A stretch of 64,000 nt of DNA from Streptacidiphilus jiangxiensis (GCF_900109465.1 NZ_FOAZ01000002.1:248001-312000), one strand, 5' to 3'; positions 27,863 through 36,095 are shown, counted from the stretch's first letter. Translations and numbers: made by a program. Notes: generated from the sequence alone by a model not told the origin.

Positions 27863-28876
27863 ATGGTGATCAGCAGGCGTGGAGGGCGGACCCTGCTCGC
27901 GGTGGCCCTGGGCGTGGGCGTCGCGATCGGCCCGGCCACAGCGGCGACGGCGGCTCCCGCCGCACCGGCCGCACCGAAACCGCGACTGGTCCTGGCGGCC
28001 TCACCGCTCGTCGCGCTCCGCTCGGGCGGACACTCCGCCGTACACGAGGAGCTGTGGAACCTCGGCAACGCACCGGAGAGCGCACCGGTGGTCCTGAGTG
28101 TGAGCCTGGCGCCGGGAGTGTTCGTCACCAACCTCCCGACCGAATGCGCCCCACAGCCGCTCGGACACACCGCCATCTGCCACTTCCCGGCCGGCCTCAA
28201 GCCCGGCCACGCCGACAGAGTGACCATCCCCATCGTGGCCGCGAACCACCTGCCCCCGGCGATCCTCACCGGCCTGGCCCAGGGCGGCACCGCCACCAAG
28301 CCGGCCTGGGGCAGCCCGGCGAGGTTCCTGCTCGTCGTCCTGCCCTGGTTGTGCCCTCTCAGTCTTCGGGAACCACAAGGCTCCGGCCGCCCATCACGGG
28401 CGCCGGAGCCTGCGTGCGTCCGCGGGTCAGCAGCAGGGGCCGTCCTGGCCCATGGTGTGTACCCCTGCCGGAAGAACAGGCCGCGGCACAGTGCCGGCGG
28501 ACGCCGCGACGGCGAGTCCCACCGTCAGGCCGATCCCGAGAAGTGCGCCGATGACGGCCACGCCGATGCGCTTGGACATTGGATCCCCCATCCAGATCGT
28601 CCACCCCTCACCGGCCGGACTTCCCGGGCTGCGGCGGGTGGACGCCGAGCAGTGCCTCGGTCGGGAAGCCCCCGCGGCCGAGGAAAGGAACAAACAGTGG
28701 CTGCGCGCCGTCCGGGTCAGCAGCAGGCGCCGTTGTCGCCCATGTTGGGGTGCGCCACGGCCGGGACGACCGGCCGCGGGGCGCCGCTCGCGGAGGCGGC
28801 GACGGCGAGTCCCACCGTCAGGCCGATCCCGAGAAGACTGCCGATGACGGCCACGCCGATGCGCTTGCCCATGTGA
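27863..28876 (+). CDS. Secreted DUF11-like protein with an overlong, probably spurious or antisense C-terminal half
   Basis: From ATG 27863 (TGGAGGTGG upstream): signal peptide (ISRRGGRTLLAVALGVGVAI, cut near ATAATA), then a beta-rich external domain about residues 60-150 with APVVLSVSLAPGVFV and 'C-x-HTAICHFPAGLKPGHAD', resembling a DUF11/COG1361 repeat. After about residue 160 the frame continues without any stop to 28876 (337 residues total), but that part runs antisense to two small minus-strand genes and through a strong hairpin, and its sequence is Arg/Pro-rich and family-less. The true functional protein may be only the first half; annotated here as read. Confidence 0.5.
   Translation: MVISRRGGRTLLAVALGVGVAIGPATAATAAPAAPAAPKPRLVLAASPLVALRSGGHSAVHEELWNLGNAPESAPVVLSVSLAPGVFVTNLPTECAPQPLGHTAICHFPAGLKPGHADRVTIPIVAANHLPPAILTGLAQGGTATKPAWGSPARFLLVVLPWLCPLSLREPQGSGRPSRAPEPACVRGSAAGAVLAHGVYPCRKNRPRHSAGGRRDGESHRQADPEKCADDGHADALGHWIPHPDRPPLTGRTSRAAAGGRRAVPRSGSPRGRGKEQTVAARRPGQQQAPLSPMLGCATAGTTGRGAPLAEAATASPTVRPIPRRLPMTATPMRLPM
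28379..28410 (-). terminator. Hairpin downstream of the first Cys-Cys peptide gene
   Basis: GGCTCCGGC (28379-28387) and GCCC (28389-28392) pair with GGGC (28398-28401) and GCCGGAGCC (28402-28410), with one bulged C and a 5-nt loop. It lies 17 nt beyond the stop of the minus-strand peptide gene (28427), so it fits as that gene's terminator; it also falls inside the plus-strand long frame. Confidence 0.75.
28427..28579 (-). CDS. Small exported peptide ending in Cys-Cys, copy A
   Basis: A 50-residue frame: MSKRIGVAVIGALLGIGLTV then GLAVAASAGTVPRPVLPAGV and HTMGQDGPCC, stop. Basic start plus a hydrophobic stretch and ASA make a signal peptide or anchor; the predicted mature part is about 22 residues with a double Cys at the very end. 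A Shine-Dalgarno-like GGGGGAT is 4-10 nt upstream. It is a paralogue of the next gene on the same strand; the leader halves are almost identical, also at DNA level, while the tail varies. No known family. Confidence 0.75.
   Translation of the reverse strand: MSKRIGVAVIGALLGIGLTVGLAVAASAGTVPRPVLPAGVHTMGQDGPCC
28717..28872 (-). CDS. Small exported peptide ending in Cys-Cys, copy B
   Basis: A 51-residue frame: MGKRIGVAVIGSLLGIGLTV then GLAVAASASGAPRPVVPAVA and HPNMGDNGACC, stop. It shares with copy A the leader, the PRPVxPA segment, the H..MG..G.CC end and the same RBS context (GGGGGATC, 3-4 nt spacing). It lies 137 nt upstream of copy A on the same strand. The start codon abuts the stop of the opposite long frame. 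Role unknown: secreted signal, toxin or metal-binding peptide are all possible. Confidence 0.75.
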   Translation of the reverse strand: MGKRIGVAVIGSLLGIGLTVGLAVAASASGAPRPVVPAVAHPNMGDNGACC

Positions 28877-28984
28877 TCCCCCGATCAGTGAACGTCGACA
28901 GCGAGCCTCTGTCGATCTTGATGCACCCTACGTCGGGGACCTGGATCCCACCAGATCACGATCACGTCATGGCTCAAACCGGAT

Positions 28985-29016
28985 GGTTCCGCGCGGGTCT
29001 GCGCCCGCGCGGAACC
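28985..29016 (-). terminator. Perfect 13-bp terminator after the arabinofuranosidase gene
   Basis: GGTTCCGCGCGGG (28985-28997) and CCCGCGCGGAACC (29004-29016) flank a 6-nt loop, 16 nt beyond the stop at 29033 on the minus strand. Confidence 0.85.
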
Positions 29017-29032
29017 GGCTGCCGTCGCCACG

Positions 29033-30505
29033 TCAGGTCGCGATGGTCCACTGCTGGCAGGCGTTGTCGAGCGTCTGCCACTGCCGCACGACCGTCCCGT
29101 TGGTCGTGCCGCAGTTCTCCACGTCGACGGTTCGGCCGCTGGCGACGTTCACCAGCTCGTAGGCGGAGCCGTAGGGCAGCACGTACCACTGCTGGCAGGT
29201 GTTGCCGAGAGCCGTCCAGGTCTGGAGCGTGTTGCCGTTGCCGCCGCCGCAGTTGTTGTCGTCCAGGACCAGCCCGCTGTTGACGTTCTTGACGGTGTAG
29301 ACGTCGGGGCCGACGGAGGTGAAGGTCCACTGCTGGCAGGTGTTGCCGAGCGACGCCCACAGCTGCACGGCGGTGCCGTTGCTCGTCCCGCAGTTCTTCG
29401 AGTCCAGCACCAGGCCGCTGTTGGTGTTGGTCATCCGGTAGCTGGAGCCGGAGACCGGGAAGGACGGCGTGCGCGTCTGGTAGCCGGCGGCGACGACGTT
29501 GGCCTGGACGGCGTTGTCCGCGGCGTCGCTCGGGTAGCCGGAGGTGAGGACACCCTCGAAGAAGGAGCCGACGGAGCTGTTGCTGTCGTCGCCTCCGGTG
29601 CCGAGGACGATCGCGCCCTCCTGGTGCATCGGGGTGTACCCGCCGAGGTCGGGCAGGGCGCCGCTCCACCAGGTGGAGAGCGAACCCGACTGCGCGTTGC
29701 CGCCCTTGATGGCGTAGGTGGTGGTGCCGTTGTTCTTCAGCACGGCGGTCACGAACGCGCTGGAGTTGCCGGTGTTGGCGGTGTTGGCGCCGTTGGCACC
29801 CGCGAACAGGCCGTTCTCCAGGTCCGCCTGGACCCACGGACCGGAGCCGCTGCACGGCGAGAACCAGCACTCGGTGCCGAGGTTGATGGCGTCCATGTGT
29901 CCGTTGCCGGTGTCGGTGTTGGAGGTCTCGGCGTTGCCGTAGTCGAAGCAGCAACCACCGTTGACGTGCGTGCCGCTGGCGACCATGTAGGCGCCCTGCG
30001 CCGCGCTGCCGGTCGGGACGCCACTGGTGGAGTCGTCGCGATAGCCGACGCCCGCGGCCACGTAGACCCCGTAGACCTTGGCGCCGTCGACGGTGGTCGG
30101 CAGCGCGTTGGCGATGGCGCCGACGTCGGCCCCGCCGTTACCGCCCGAGCCCTCGACGGTCAGGTTGTTGCCGTGGCCGCTCTGGTCGTAGATCTCGGTG
30201 ATGAAACAGGCCGAGCTCGCACAGAACGCGTCCTGTGTCGCCGCGTTGGCGACTCCGCCCGCAGCCGCGGGGTGGACGTCGGTGGTCGCGCCGTCCGAGA
30301 GGCGCTTGACCTGGTACAGCGCGCCCGAGTAACTCGCATACAGGGCACGGGTGGTGCTGTGCGCGGCGACGCAGGGGGTACCGGCCGCGGCGTAGATGTC
30401 ACAGGGTTCCGAGGTGGCGGCCCGCGCAGCGCCGGCCGGTCCGACCAGCATGGCCAGCAGCGCGGCGCCGACGGCGGCGAGGGCGAGAAGGATCCGTTGC
30501 AGCAT
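29033..30505 (-). CDS. Secreted alpha-L-arabinofuranosidase (GH54-like) with ricin-type lectin domain
   Basis: A 490-residue exported enzyme: signal peptide residues 1-30, catalytic domain about 31-345 with CDIYAAAGTPCVAAHSTTRA, CFITEIYDQSGHGNNL, and CCFDYGNAETSNTDTGNGHM, which matches the region of the fungal AbfB nucleophile Glu; VLGTGGDDSNSS matches the acid/base Asp region. Residues about 355-488 are a beta-trefoil (CBM13) with three repeats ending in CQQWTF, CQQWYV and CQQWTI. It removes arabinose side chains from plant polysaccharides. A LacI-type operator lies 39 nt upstream of the ATG. Confidence 0.92.
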   Translation of the reverse strand: MLQRILLALAAVGAALLAMLVGPAGAARAATSEPCDIYAAAGTPCVAAHSTTRALYASYSGALYQVKRLSDGATTDVHPAAAGGVANAATQDAFCASSACFITEIYDQSGHGNNLTVEGSGGNGGADVGAIANALPTTVDGAKVYGVYVAAGVGYRDDSTSGVPTGSAAQGAYMVASGTHVNGGCCFDYGNAETSNTDTGNGHMDAINLGTECWFSPCSGSGPWVQADLENGLFAGANGANTANTGNSSAFVTAVLKNNGTTTYAIKGGNAQSGSLSTWWSGALPDLGGYTPMHQEGAIVLGTGGDDSNSSVGSFFEGVLTSGYPSDAADNAVQANVVAAGYQTRTPSFPVSGSSYRMTNTNSGLVLDSKNCGTSNGTAVQLWASLGNTCQQWTFTSVGPDVYTVKNVNSGLVLDDNNCGGGNGNTLQTWTALGNTCQQWYVLPYGSAYELVNVASGRTVDVENCGTTNGTVVRQWQTLDNACQQWTIAT

Positions 30506-30543
30506 GTGCGATCACGCTCCGATGCGTGAGGCGGGTGGGGAAA

Positions 30544-30557
30544 TGTTAGCGCTAACA
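30544..30557. promoter_or_regulatory. LacI-family operator in front of the arabinofuranosidase gene
   Basis: TGTTAGCGCTAACA is a perfect 14-bp palindrome with the central CG typical of LacI/GalR sites in streptomycetes, in unusually AT-rich surroundings. It suggests sugar-induced expression; the LacI regulator itself is not in this window. Confidence 0.85.
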
Positions 30558-30666
30558 ATTTGCGCCGGACGACGCCCCTCCGAGGAGGGGCGGGTGACGG
30601 CCAACAGTGTTCCCAGCGGTCACGGCAGCGTCAAGGAGTCACGCACGGATTGAGGCGCCACACTTC

Positions 30667-31143
30667 TCAAAACTTCGTCTGCGCCGACGAGATCGCCTCG
30701 CGGATGCGGTGGTAGGTGCCGCAGCGGCAGATGTTGCGGATCTCGTCGAAGTCCGCGTCACCGAGCTGGTGCCCGGCGGCGCGGGCCTGGAGCACCTTGG
30801 CCACGGCGGCCATGATCTGGCCGGGTTGGCAGTAGCCGCACTGCGGGACGTCCATGTCGAGCCAGGCCTGCTGCATCGGGTGCAGGTCCTGACCGACCGT
30901 GGCGGGCAGTCCCTCGATGGTGGTGACCTGGTCGGTCGGCTGGAGGTCGCCGACCGGCGTGCAGCACGGGTTGAAGGCCTTGCCGTTGACGTGACTGGTG
31001 CACGCCTGGCAGACGCCCAGCCCGCAGCCGTACTTGGGCCCGGTGACACCGAGGATGTCGCGCAGGACCCAGAGCAGCCGGACGTCGTCCTCGACGTCGA
31101 CGGTGACCTGCTGCCCGTTGAGAACGAACGTGTGCGTAGGCAA
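30667..31143 (-). CDS. (2Fe-2S)-binding subunit of an IorAB-type molybdenum hydroxylase
   Basis: A 158-residue protein with two [2Fe-2S] modules: plant-ferredoxin type Cys40, Cys45, Cys48 (in KYGCGLGVCQACT) and Cys60, and the all-alpha module with CGYCQPG (Cys102, Cys105) and ICRCGTY. It passes electrons from the molybdopterin subunit to an acceptor. It lies 28 nt downstream of that large subunit on the same strand. The family includes isoquinoline 1-oxidoreductase and periplasmic aldehyde dehydrogenases. Confidence 0.94.
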   Translation of the reverse strand: MPTHTFVLNGQQVTVDVEDDVRLLWVLRDILGVTGPKYGCGLGVCQACTSHVNGKAFNPCCTPVGDLQPTDQVTTIEGLPATVGQDLHPMQQAWLDMDVPQCGYCQPGQIMAAVAKVLQARAAGHQLGDADFDEIRNICRCGTYHRIREAISSAQTKF

Positions 31144-31171
31144 GGGGGTCGGCTCCTGTTTCTGGACGGTG

Positions 31172-33478
31172 CTAGTAGGCGCGGCCGAGGCCGTCGGTGG
31201 GCGACTGCGGAACGGGCGGCACGGTCGGCAGTGGCGTGAAGGCCAGCGGCGCGTCGTGGTTGATCGGGAACGTGGTGGGCATGGTGCCCGTCGCCCGGCC
31301 GTACGCGCAGGCGACCGCCGCCATCGCCCCGGCCACGGCCAGCTCTCCCGCGCCGCCGGGCGTGCCGGTGGTCGGCGGCATGACGTAGATGTCCAGCTCC
31401 GGCGGGGTGTTCCACTGGCGGGTGTAGAAGTAGTTGTCCCAACTGCCTTCCTGGAAGACGCCGTCGGCCAGGTGCAGGCTGGAGGTGAGCGTGACGGCGA
31501 TGCCGTCCATGATGCCGCCCATCATCTGCGCCTGCAGGCCCGTGGGGTTGACGGCCAGACCCACGTCCACCGCGCAGACCGCCTTGGTGACGCGTGGCCC
31601 GGTGACGGCGTCCGGGATCTGCCGGTTGACCGTCGCCGGGGTGCAGTCGATCTCCACCAGCACGGCGACGAAGCCGTGGTACTCCGCGTGGATCGCGATG
31701 CCCTGAGCGGTGCCGGGCGCCATCGTCCGTCCCCAATTGCCCGCCTGGGCCACCTTGTCGAGGACGGCCACGGCACGCGGGTCCTTCAGGAACCCGCGCC
31801 GGAACCGGTAGGGGTCCTGGTTCATCGCGGCGGCCAGCTGGTCGACGACCAGCTCCTGCGCGCAGCGGACGTTGGGTGAGTAGATGTTGCGCATGCTGCC
31901 GGTGTGGAAGCCGTTGTCGACCTCGGTCAGCAACTGCGTGGTGACGCCGAAGTTGTAGGGCGTCTGCTGGGTCAACGTGAAGATGGTCTCGGAGAACGTC
32001 AGCCCGCCGACCGGCAGTTTGGCCGCGGAGGCGGTGATGATCTCACCGAGGCCGTGCCCGAACTCGGTGGCCACCGAGGTGTGCCGCTGGTCCAGGGTGA
32101 GCACCTGGCCGAGCGAGTACGTCGCCCGCACCCGGGAGATGGACATCGGGTGCACCCGCCCGTGGCGGAAGTCGTCGGTGCGGTGCCACATCAGCCGCAC
32201 CGGCTTGCCCATCGCCTGCGAGACCTCCGCCGCCTCCAGCGCGGCGTCGTGGAACAGCTTGCGCCCGAACGAGCCGCCGCCCTGGGTGACATGGACCGTC
32301 ACCGCACTCACCGGCAGGCCCAGCTTGGCGGCGATCTCCTCCTGCGCGGTGATCGGCGACTTGACGGAGGCCCAGATCGTGGCGCTGCCCGCCTGCACGT
32401 CCGCGACCGCGCAGTTGGTCTCCAGCGCGCTGTTGCTGGCGAAGTGGAAAGTGAACCGGGCGTCGATCGCCTCGGTCAGCAGCGGCAGCGGCGGGACGAC
32501 CAGCGGGTTCTCCGCGGCGCGCAGCTCCGCCAGCACGCTCGCGTCCGTCGCCGCGTCCTCGCTGCCGGGCCCCCAGGTCACCTGCAGCGCGCGCACGGCG
32601 TCGATGCACTGCCCGAAGGTGCGCCCGCGCACGGCCACGCCGGTGGAGACGACGGCGACGTCGGTGATCCCCGGCATGGCCTGGACGGCGGCCTGGTTCT
32701 GCACGGAGACGACCGTGCCGTTGATCGTCGGCGGCCGACAGATCATCGCCGGCATCGCGCCCGCCACCTGCACGTCCATGGCGAACTGCTTGCGTCCGGT
32801 GACGGCGTCCAGCGCGTCGATCCGGTTCTGCGGCGTGCCGATCACGGTGAAGGCGGACGCCGCCTTGAGCGTGACGGAGACCTGGAGGTTGGTCAGGCTC
32901 GCCGCGGAGACGGCGAGTTCGGCGTAGCCGAGGGAGCGCCCGTCGGGTGCGGTGATCACGCCCTGCAGTGCGGACAGGGCGCTCAGCGGCACGCCCAGCT
33001 CCGTGGCGGCCGCCTCCAGCAGCCGCTGCTTGGCCGTCGCGGCGGCGACGCGGACCGGCGTCCAGGTGGAGATGGTGGTGTTGGAGCCGCCGGTGAGCTG
33101 GTTGAAGACGAGCTCGGGCCGCGCGTCGGCGAGGGAGACCCGCACCTTGGACAGCGGCAGGTCCAGCTCCTCCGCGATGAGCATCGCGGTACTGGTGGTG
33201 ATCCCCTGCCCGACCTCCGCGCGTGGCAGCGCGAAGGAGGCGGTGCCGTCGGCGTTCATCGTGATGGTGATCAGGTTCGCCGTGGCCAGGGTGGCGTCGG
33301 TGAGCATGTCGTTGAGGTCGTACAGGTCCGCGGGCTCCGGCACCCCGGGCACGGCCGCCGCGGCGGGGGTCGCGCCCGCACCCAGATCGGCGGCCACGGT
33401 GAGCGTGGACGCGGCGAGCACGTATCCGAGGAAGCGGCGCCGTGACACGCCTGTCGGCTGTTCGATCTCGGTGCTCAT
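31172..33478 (-). CDS. Molybdopterin-binding large subunit (IorB-type), Tat-exported
   Basis: A 768-residue enzyme. The start at ATG 33478 gives a Tat signal (SRRRFLGYVLAAS, residues 12-24) with a likely cut after TPAAAA. Domain hallmarks: LPRAEVGQGITTSTAMLIAEE near 100, VTQGGGSFGRKLFHDAALEA, PVRLMWHRTDDF, GGIMDGIAVTLTSSLHL and the C-terminal GGAGELAVAGAM with the catalytic Glu context (GAGE). No FAD subunit is present, as in IorAB. Together they hydroxylate a heterocycle or oxidise an aldehyde outside the membrane. A perfect 23-bp palindrome precedes it. No cofactor-insertion gene is nearby. Confidence 0.93.
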   Translation of the reverse strand: MSTEIEQPTGVSRRRFLGYVLAASTLTVAADLGAGATPAAAAVPGVPEPADLYDLNDMLTDATLATANLITITMNADGTASFALPRAEVGQGITTSTAMLIAEELDLPLSKVRVSLADARPELVFNQLTGGSNTTISTWTPVRVAAATAKQRLLEAAATELGVPLSALSALQGVITAPDGRSLGYAELAVSAASLTNLQVSVTLKAASAFTVIGTPQNRIDALDAVTGRKQFAMDVQVAGAMPAMICRPPTINGTVVSVQNQAAVQAMPGITDVAVVSTGVAVRGRTFGQCIDAVRALQVTWGPGSEDAATDASVLAELRAAENPLVVPPLPLLTEAIDARFTFHFASNSALETNCAVADVQAGSATIWASVKSPITAQEEIAAKLGLPVSAVTVHVTQGGGSFGRKLFHDAALEAAEVSQAMGKPVRLMWHRTDDFRHGRVHPMSISRVRATYSLGQVLTLDQRHTSVATEFGHGLGEIITASAAKLPVGGLTFSETIFTLTQQTPYNFGVTTQLLTEVDNGFHTGSMRNIYSPNVRCAQELVVDQLAAAMNQDPYRFRRGFLKDPRAVAVLDKVAQAGNWGRTMAPGTAQGIAIHAEYHGFVAVLVEIDCTPATVNRQIPDAVTGPRVTKAVCAVDVGLAVNPTGLQAQMMGGIMDGIAVTLTSSLHLADGVFQEGSWDNYFYTRQWNTPPELDIYVMPPTTGTPGGAGELAVAGAMAAVACAYGRATGTMPTTFPINHDAPLAFTPLPTVPPVPQSPTDGLGRAY

Positions 33479-33494
33479 GCCTACCCGTCCCCTT

Positions 33495-33547
33495 GAACCC
33501 GACAAGATCCCTACTGGTGACTCGCCAGTAGGGATCTTGTCGGGTTC
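33495..33547. promoter_or_regulatory. Perfect 23-bp inverted repeat upstream of the molybdenum hydroxylase operon
   Basis: The left arm (33495-33517, beginning GAACCCGACAAG and ending CTACTGG) and the right arm (33525-33547) are exact reverse complements around a 7-nt loop. It lies 17 nt upstream of the ATG at 33478 and would form a very stable hairpin next to the ribosome site, or serve as a repressor operator. It has no T-run, and nothing ends here (the neighbouring plus-strand gene starts at 33639). Confidence 0.8.
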
Positions 33548-33638
33548 ACGACGCACGCGCTAGAGGTTCAACCAAACGCGCCCCGGTCGGCGCCGAAAAT
33601 CGGATGCACCGAGCCGGAGCGCGCTGGATCCTGCCAGG

Positions 33639-34559
33639 ATGGACCTCGACGATGCACGGTCTGCCTGGCGGACGCACGGATACGTGGTACTACCCGGATT
33701 TCTGTCTGCTTCCGCCCTCGCTCCCGCGCTCCAGGAGTTGGAACAGGTTCATCCCACGCCTGACGGCTTCCACGACCGCACCGACCCGCGCTCGGAGCGG
33801 TACCAGGGCGACGAGTTCGCCGGCATCGCTTCGTTTCCCTTCGCCAGCGCCGAGTTGAGTCTGCTGGCCGTCCACGACCGTCTGGTCGAGCTCGCCCAGT
33901 GCCTCCTGCAGGATGAGCACGTGCGGATCTACGGAGCCGAGTGCTGGGCGAAGTTCACCGGCGCCGCCGACTATGACCAGCCGCTCCACCGCGACTACCT
34001 CAACCACACTCTGCTGACGCCTGCCCTGGACACCACTCACCAGCAAGTGGAGATGTTCGTCTACCTGCTCGACGTCCCCGAGGAGCTCGGGCCCCCGCAC
34101 CTGGTCTCCACCCAGCACACCCGGCATCTGCCGGCCAAGCCGAACTGGTACCCGCGCACGGACACGGGCGGCGATCCAACCGGCGTCGTCGCTCCGCAGG
34201 GCAGTCCCGAGCTGTACGCCGCCGAGGTGTCGGCCGCAGGACCGGCGGGCACGGTCGTGGCCTTCCACCCCGGCACATTCCACCGCGGGACCGAACTGCG
34301 GGCTCCGCGCGGCACCCGGTACAGCATGCAGGTCTGCTACCGCCCCGCCGCCGTCGAGTGGGGTCAGCGCACGGGGTGGGCCTCGAGCAGCCACGAAGCC
34401 GGGTGGTACCGCTTCGTCGGGCGAGCCACGCCACGTCAGCTCGCACTGTTCGGCTTTCCGCCACCGGGCCACACCTACTGGACGTCGGGCTCCCTGGCCG
34501 CCGCGGCACAGCGCTACCCGGACCTCGACCTCGGTCCGTGGCACGACGCTCTGGCGTAG
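33639..34559 (+). CDS. Phytanoyl-CoA dioxygenase family protein
   Basis: A 306-residue Fe(II)/2-oxoglutarate oxygenase of the PhyH family. It starts MDLDDARSAWRTHGYVVLPGFL, the classic opening. The iron ligands are seen as the H-x-D of QPLHRDYLNH and the distal His of TFHRGTELRAPRGTRYSM with the 2-oxoglutarate-binding Arg shortly after. Members hydroxylate lipids, natural products or small acids. Monocistronic, convergent with the HAD gene. Specific substrate unknown. Confidence 0.88.
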   Translation: MDLDDARSAWRTHGYVVLPGFLSASALAPALQELEQVHPTPDGFHDRTDPRSERYQGDEFAGIASFPFASAELSLLAVHDRLVELAQCLLQDEHVRIYGAECWAKFTGAADYDQPLHRDYLNHTLLTPALDTTHQQVEMFVYLLDVPEELGPPHLVSTQHTRHLPAKPNWYPRTDTGGDPTGVVAPQGSPELYAAEVSAAGPAGTVVAFHPGTFHRGTELRAPRGTRYSMQVCYRPAAVEWGQRTGWASSSHEAGWYRFVGRATPRQLALFGFPPPGHTYWTSGSLAAAAQRYPDLDLGPWHDALA

Positions 34560-34582
34560 ACCCGTTCGGCGGACGGGCGGAC

Positions 34583-35227
34583 TCAGTCGAAGGCCTGCGG
34601 AAACAGCAGTTCCAGGCTATGAACCGTCGCCGCGCCGTCGACGTGGTGCAGGCCCCGGATACCCAGCCGGGCCGCGCCGTCGAGGTTCTGCTGCAGGTCG
34701 TCGATCATCAGGCAGTCCGTCGGGGCGACGCCGAGGCGCTCGCACGCGATCGCGTAGATGCGGCGGCCCGGCTTGCGTTCGCCGACCTCGCTGGAGATGA
34801 CCGCGACGTCGCAGAGCGAGGGCAGGTCCACGTCGCGGTAGAGGTCGTCGCCCAGGGCATTGGAGACCAACGCCACCGGCACGCCCGCCGCGTGCAACCG
34901 CCGGAGGGCGGCGACCATCCCCAGGTCCGGCCGGATGTCCGCGCTGATCGCGGCCAGTAGGCCGACCGGCGAGACGTTCGTGCCCCGGGCGCGCAGCGCG
35001 TCGGCAAGGGCCGTCTCGAGGCCGGCCTGCGGCAGTCGGCCGCGCTCGTGGTCGACGAGGGCGCGAGTGACGGTCTCGTCCTCGCGCAGCAGGCGTTCCA
35101 CGGTGTGGGGGTCCCCGGTCAGGCGGGCGGAGTAGGCCCGGAACGAGGCGAAGACGTCGGTGGTGAGCACTCCGCCGAAGTCCGTGAGGACGGCCTTCGG
35201 CGGGGTGTCGGGCTGCACGTCGGTCAC
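34583..35227 (-). CDS. HAD-superfamily hydrolase
   Basis: A 214-residue phosphatase-like protein. Start set at GTG 35227, which overlaps the enoyl-CoA hydratase stop (GTGA). Motif I is TDFGGVLT (the second Asp of DxD is replaced by Gly-Gly, as in the epoxide-hydrolase N-terminal/acyl-phosphatase-like HAD group), motif II VSNAL, and motifs III/IV VGERKPGRRIY ... CLMIDDLQQNL. Closest in design to the soluble epoxide hydrolase N-domain subfamily. It is the third gene of the acyl-CoA dehydrogenase operon. Confidence 0.85.
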   Translation of the reverse strand: MTDVQPDTPPKAVLTDFGGVLTTDVFASFRAYSARLTGDPHTVERLLREDETVTRALVDHERGRLPQAGLETALADALRARGTNVSPVGLLAAISADIRPDLGMVAALRRLHAAGVPVALVSNALGDDLYRDVDLPSLCDVAVISSEVGERKPGRRIYAIACERLGVAPTDCLMIDDLQQNLDGAARLGIRGLHHVDGAATVHSLELLFPQAFD

Positions 35228-36069
35228 TGCGGCTCCAGCGGCGGGAACGCGGGCGCGCGGTGCTCGAGGTAACTGGCGACGCCCTCGCGCACGTCGGGGC
35301 GGCGGAAGCCCTCCAGCATCAGCGCGTCCGCGTCGGCGACGGCGGCCGGGAAGCTGCTGTCCAGTCCGCGCTGCACCTGCTGCTTGATCATGTGCATCGA
35401 CCACGGCGAGCACTGCTCGGCCAGCTCCGTCGCGTAGGCGACGGCCGCGTCGAGGAGCCGGTCCGGCTCGACGACGAAGTCGACCAGGCCCATCGTCAGG
35501 GCCTCCTCCCCGCGCACGACCCGGCTGGAGAGCAGCAGGTCCGTCGCGCGGCTCGGGCCGACCAGGCGCGGCAGCAGCCAGGCGATGCCGTACTCGGCGA
35601 TCAGCCCGCGCCGGGCGAAGGCGGTGGTGAGTTTGGCGGCCGGCGCGGCGAAGCGGATGTCGCAGTAGAGCGCCTCCACGAGCCCCAGCCCGGCGGCCGC
35701 GCCGTTGATCGCGGCAATCAGCGGCTTGCGCAGCTCCAGCGGCCGGGTGCGCGGGCGGCTGCGGGCCGGCAGCGCGGCGAGGGTGGCGTCCAGGGCGGCC
35801 GCGTCGGCGTTGCCCACGGCCGCGAGGTCGTCCAGGTCCGCGCCGGCGCAGAAGCCGCGTCCGGCGCCGGTCAGCACGACGGCGCGGACGTCCGGGTCCG
35901 CCTCGGCCTGGTCGAGCAGGTCGAAGTAGCGGTCCTCCAGGGCGTAGGTCCAGGCGTTGAGCCGGTCGGGCCGGTTGAGCGTCAGCACCAGGACGGGGCC
36001 GCGCCGTTCGGCGAGGACCGTGTCGGTGCCGGGCTCGGCGCCGGGCCCGGCGGCGAGGGTGTGCTGCAT
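35224..36069 (-). CDS. Enoyl-CoA hydratase/isomerase family protein
   Basis: A 281-residue crotonase-fold protein from ATG 36069. VLVLTLNRPDRLNAWTY, AVVLTGAGRGFCAGADLDDL (the CoA/oxyanion-hole segment) and PLIAAINGAAAGLGLVEALYCD are family signatures, with the catalytic acid position in FARRGLIAEYGIAWLLPRLVG. It hydrates enoyl-CoA in beta-oxidation. It is 26 nt downstream of the acyl-CoA dehydrogenase and overlaps the HAD gene. Confidence 0.93.
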   Translation of the reverse strand: MQHTLAAGPGAEPGTDTVLAERRGPVLVLTLNRPDRLNAWTYALEDRYFDLLDQAEADPDVRAVVLTGAGRGFCAGADLDDLAAVGNADAAALDATLAALPARSRPRTRPLELRKPLIAAINGAAAGLGLVEALYCDIRFAAPAAKLTTAFARRGLIAEYGIAWLLPRLVGPSRATDLLLSSRVVRGEEALTMGLVDFVVEPDRLLDAAVAYATELAEQCSPWSMHMIKQQVQRGLDSSFPAAVADADALMLEGFRRPDVREGVASYLEHRAPAFPPLEPQ

Positions 36070-36095
36070 CGGGTCTTCCCCTGTCGGGTCGGCGG

